From the NCBI GenBank assembly GCA_004154925.1, contig QJNS01000752.1, positions 434,001-498,000 on the forward strand: a DNA stretch of 64,000 nt, in the 5' to 3' direction. A model generated the notes under the pieces. The model was given only the letters and a program-made list of their open reading frames with translations, was not told the DNA's origin and searched no databases. This document shows, in pieces, positions 60,158 to 64,000 of this stretch (the first letter of the stretch is position 1; every line of letters begins with the position of its first letter). Position numbers and translations under genes: made by a program. The DNA is from Monosporascus cannonballus. Lineage: Eukaryota > Ascomycota > Sordariomycetes > Xylariales.

Positions 60158-62416
60158 ATGGCCCTGGACACGAGAGCAGAAAAAGACGAGCCCTCATGCT
60201 CGAGCTCCTCCTGTTCGTCAGCAGGCGAGGACGGCTCCAGCTCCGGTCACCTCCTCTACACCTCGCTCGAGCACTTCAACGCCTCGCGCAAGCGCCGGCG
60301 CCGCCCCTCGATCATCCTCGGCGCCCTGGTCGTCCTCTTCCTGGCCTCCGGGTCCGCCGTCGCGCTCGCCGTCGCGCTCATGCTGCAGGACGATGCGTCC
60401 TCCCCCACCTCCAGCGCCACATCTCCCGCCAACACACAAGCGCAGACGCAGGCGCGGCACATATCCTGCCTCGCCCGCGACCTCGTCCTCTTCGCCTCGC
60501 TACTGGCACTGCTGTACCTCGCGCTGCACGTGCGCGGGGCACTCCGCCGCAATCACCACCGCAGGTCTTGGTACATCAGCAACGGCAGTGAACAAGGGCA
60601 AGGACAAGAAGGGCGTGGTTGTAGTGGAGGTAGAGTGATGAGGAGCGGTCCGGGTGGCCCGCCCCACACGATGCGCGGCGACTTCCTGCACGCGGGCGCG
60701 CTGCTCGTGTCGCGCCTCGCCATCGGCGTCTGGGCCGCGGCGCTGGCTACCACCGCCGTGCTGATCGCGCGGGCCGGGAGGGGCATGGAGGGAGATGGGG
60801 ACCGACGTATGCTGGGAGCCGGAGTCGTCGGCGCGGCGCCGGTTCTGGAGTTGTTGGTCTGTATTTTTGCTATGTGAGTAGTTCCCATCTCCCTAGTCTC
60901 CTGGGGGTTTTGTCTCTGGTGTTTGCGGTTTGAGATACGTGAGGTATATGTTATAAGCGTCACGTTAAACATGTTCTGTCCGATAGCTGCTGATTTGACC
61001 CCCGATAGTCCCCCTTTCGTCATCATCTCCGCCACGATCGAGAGACACCGCTCCCCGTTCGCCACGACGGGCTTATCGCAGGCCTCGTTCCTCACATGTC
61101 GCATCAGCGCCTTCGCCGACGACTTGGCGGCCGCGGAAGGCGACGCGGAGGTGGGTATGCTCAGCATCTCGCGGCGCGCATCGCTGATAGAGCGCCAGCG
61201 CAGGATGAATAACAGCAACAGCGATGGCAGCGAAGAGCCCTCTGCAACGGCCGTGACGCTCACGAGCACAGAGGTCTTCCGGCAGGGCGCACCAGGTGGT
61301 GGTGCCGCTGCTGCTCAAGGCAAAAAGGACAGCAACGGTCCCGGTGGCCCCAGGGAGATTACGAACGATGAAAAGAATCCTAACACGAAAATCATGGCCA
61401 ACTCGTCCGTCAAGACCTCCGGTCGGATCCCACCGCCGCCTAAACCTCTCGGCCCCAGATCCCAGGCCCCGCCCTTGTCCGTGCCCGCGCAGCACTCCCC
61501 GCCGCAGCCTGCGTATAACCCCGGCGGCTGGCGCAGCGAGTGGAACAACGTCGCCGAGCAGGTCGGCGTATCTCGGATCACCATCGATACGGAAACCTCT
61601 TCACACCCCTCCTCCCCATCCTCCTCTTACTCCTCCTCCCCGTCTACTAGGGAGAAATCCGGCGGCGGCATCATTGTGCCGGCTTCAACGTACGTGTCAT
61701 CGCGCTACTCGTCGCGGTATTCCAAGAATAGTGGCAGCTCGGCGTTGCGACCTTCTGTGGCACAGGCCCCCGGCAATACCAGGTCCGCGAAAAGCGGCCC
61801 CGCGAACGCGGCCACGGGTAGGACTAGCGCGCATCCGAAAGAACAGGCAAAGCAGAAGCGGCGTCCGCCCCCGGCCCCGAGCACCAGCATAGCGAGCAGC
61901 GAGAAGCGCACCGGCCTCTCGACCGTCCGGTACGCGGCGAAGCCGGAGGTCGCGGTGCGGCAGCCCGTGAAGGTCGTTCCCGCTCCCGGCAGTAGTAGCA
62001 GTGGTGTTGGCAGTGGTGATAGTAAGCCGGCGGCGACGGTGGCCTACTCGCCCGCTACTATGGTGGATACGGACGCCGATACGGACCCGGGTGGAGATGT
62101 CTGGGGGCGGACCGGGAAAGCGAATGAGAGAGCGAAGGAGGGAAGGACAGGGGAGGAGCAAGGAAAGGGCGGAGGGGCCGTCGACGGGCCGGCGAGGTCG
62201 AGGCCGACTGCCGTCTCGGTGCTGAGGAGGGCGCAGAGGGCACAGAAGGGGGAAAAGGCGCAAAAGACGGAGAAGATGCAAGCGAGGGCGAGGGTACGAA
62301 GCTTTTGGGGGATGAGGCGGTCGGGGAGCGAGGATGATGGCGTCAAGCCTGCTAAGGAAGGGGAAGAGCCGGGTGTTGAGGTCAGAGTCCCAGGCGCGTT
62401 TGTTGATGAGGGCTGA
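60158..62416 (+). CDS. Four-span membrane protein with long disordered cytosolic tail, function unknown
   Basis: Exon 1 (60158-60873) joins exon 2 (61009-62416) by a 135-bp intron (GTGAGT...CCGATAG), giving 707 residues. The splice completes the fourth membrane span, ELLVCIFAIPPFVIIS. Four hydrophobic segments are seen: SIILGALVVLFLASGSAV, LARDLVLFASLLALLYLAL, ALLVSRLAIGVWAAALATT and the spliced one. This tetraspan layout is followed by about 420 residues of low-complexity Ser/Pro/Lys/Arg-rich tail. The start is in good Kozak context (gccATGg) and precedes a Ser-rich cytosolic N-terminus. The layout resembles fungal MARVEL-like or integral membrane proteins with disordered tails, but no family signature is recognised. 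Without the splice, exon 1 would end at a stop at 60877 directly after the donor. Confidence 0.8.
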
Positions 62417-64000
62417 ACGGGGCTGTCGGTTCCTCCCCACGCAGGGCTATCGAGAGAGAAGAAATAGTAATAATTCTATTAGCGAGATGGTATCGTTTAA
62501 AATACATCAATTTTCTCAAGCTCGTCTATCCTGCTCGCCCAATCTTTGGGTCGAATGCCCGTCTTTCGAGACGAGAAGACTCTGGGCTCTTATGGCGAGA
62601 CAAGCGTACCTATTGATGTTGGCAAACCATGGTTACTTCCGTTGGCAATCAGTACGAGGACAATCGGAATCGAAACCCATTATACCAGGACATACGATTA
62701 TTGTCTCCGCTCGAGGGATACGGGGTTTGCTGATGGGCAACATGTATGACACCATTCCGTAGCTCAGCCTAAGGTGTGCCTGAAGTCGCAGTCTGCCTCT
62801 TCCCTGAGATTCTTGGCGAACTACAGCCCAATAAGGCTGACGAAACCAAGCCGCTAAACTAAGTACGATAGTTATTCAATAGTGACAAGACAGGCATGAG
62901 TCGGGAGGCATAATAATAGCATATTGGATATGCACGACAACAGGTCAGTGGTTGGCTGATCTAACCACAACGAGCCACGCCTCGGGCTGGCAGCCCAGAT
63001 GGAGGGTCTCTTCGCCGGTAACTAAGTACATCGGATAGAAAAGCACTGAACGAACTGGTCAAATCGTTTGCCCTGAATTTCAAGCGCGTCTGAGGAATTG
63101 GTTGCGATCCTTTGCAGCAATAACACAACAACGATAACAGGAACAGTAACCTCCGCCGGAACACGGCCGTCTCCATGGCCTTTTAAACCCGCGTCAGCGG
63201 GCGAATCTATCAGCCCTGGGCCTGGGTGCCTTGTCGGATGGACGCGTTTATCCGGCCGACAGGATATCCTGCTCTGAGGAGACATCCTGCACGGGGACAT
63301 ACCAAGGTTCCCTCGACAAGGGACCGTCTCGCGCAAATTGTGGCGGTACGGCCACGTCGACTCGCCCCTCTCTTCGACGAATGCGACCCGCCGCCTACCG
63401 AACTTGATTTAAAGCACTGCTCGGCTCGCAGTCTATGGGGTCCCCACAGCGTCGTGTCATGAGAGTTCCAGTTATATCATGGCAGGCAAAGCCGGTTTGA
63501 CATTCGCATAGTGGCTGAGAAGGCGCGGACACTTTCTTACCGTCTCCGCGCCAGGCCGGCATCGTGCCCCAATTTGAGACACTCGTCTGCGCGCGGCGGA
63601 CGTTGGAGTGATGCGGCTGAGAGCCATTACTGCAATATGCCCCTCAGTTGTCGCCCTCGATGCGGTCGTGTCGGCAGCGACCCGCTTACGGCACTCGTCA
63701 CCGTAAACTGCCCTCATGTCTACTTCGCATGTTCGAGGCCTTGCCGGTGCTGGGTACCAGGTCGCGTTCTGGCTCGCGCTTCGTAGTAAGACGCTTGTCT
63801 TATAGGAAGGTCATTTCCCGTGGCTATCGTGTCTATTTGCCATTGATGAGACACGATGGGGGTTTCTTGGTGACGCTTCGAGACATGCCCAATAAGTGCC
63901 TGTCTCGGTTTCCATTCAAATCCCAAAGGGATTGCGATCATCATACCACGGCTGCCGCTCACCACGGCCATGATGTTCAATGGCTCAGCGGAGGGGAATG
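62417..64000. other. 3' flank and intergenic DNA, nothing recognised
   Basis: Normal-GC sequence with short, motif-free open frames on both strands. No repeat, tRNA or splice-joinable gene was found. A gene beginning beyond 64000 could have its promoter here. Confidence 0.5.

Noticed and set aside
60553..61269. 238-residue minus-strand frame across the intron of the membrane-protein gene
   Set aside because: It is antisense to the four-span protein gene and has no domain; the plus-strand splice restores a membrane helix.
1..64000. CRISPR array, secondary-metabolite cluster or prokaryotic defence system
   Set aside because: No regularly spaced short repeats and no PKS, NRPS, terpene or defence-type genes were found; the window is eukaryotic with spliceosomal introns.

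Overview
The window is a piece of a filamentous ascomycete chromosome (Pezizomycotina, probably a Sordariomycete). The evidence is short 53-71 bp introns with GT-AG ends and fungal branch points, fungal-type Cfd1, AdoMetDC and PTR2 proteins, TACCTAGG-type intergenic repeats, and a very AT-rich repeat block whose decay is typical of repeat-induced point mutation (RIP: C:G to T:A at CpA, leaving TpA-rich DNA full of TAA/TAG).

Region 1 (1 to about 41.4 kb) is a nested graveyard of RIP-inactivated transposons with no functional gene. I find four plus-strand Ty3/gypsy chromovirus copies (CCHC knuckle, RT, RNase H, integrase, chromodomain). Two are complete with perfect 5-bp target duplications (CTTTA and AGATA). 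A second, minus-strand gypsy family served as a landing site. Two miniature LTR elements (TRIM-like, 534 and 477 bp) each have their own perfect 5-bp duplication. A Tc1/mariner copy with TA ends was split by a Ty1/copia element (163-bp LTRs, GGTTG duplication). The nesting order can be read directly: element 3 and TRIM-1 lie inside element 2, element 4 and TRIM-2 lie inside the minus-strand gypsy, and copia lies inside mariner.

Region 2 (about 41.4-43 kb) is a border zone: a hAT-type end, an unrecognised gene fragment, and the degenerate C-terminal half of a NACHT-WD40 type NLR gene carrying in-frame TAG codons and a frameshift.

Region 3 (43.4-64 kb) is normal-GC gene space with five intact genes: a PTR2 peptide transporter (-), a large disordered fungal protein with three internal repeats and adaptor-ear-like motifs (-), the cytosolic Fe-S assembly ATPase Cfd1 (+), S-adenosylmethionine decarboxylase Spe2 (+), and a four-span membrane protein with a long disordered tail (+). 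Between 45.5 and 50.4 kb lies a gene-poor stretch with a clean 212-bp hAT MITE (8-bp duplication) and other small repeat relics. The intact genes are single-copy housekeeping or unknown genes and do not form a cluster. I found no biosynthetic, CRISPR-like or other multi-gene novel system. The most unusual content is the nested retroelement archive: two TRIM families, and 3' LTRs that carry more tandem repeats than their own 5' LTRs.
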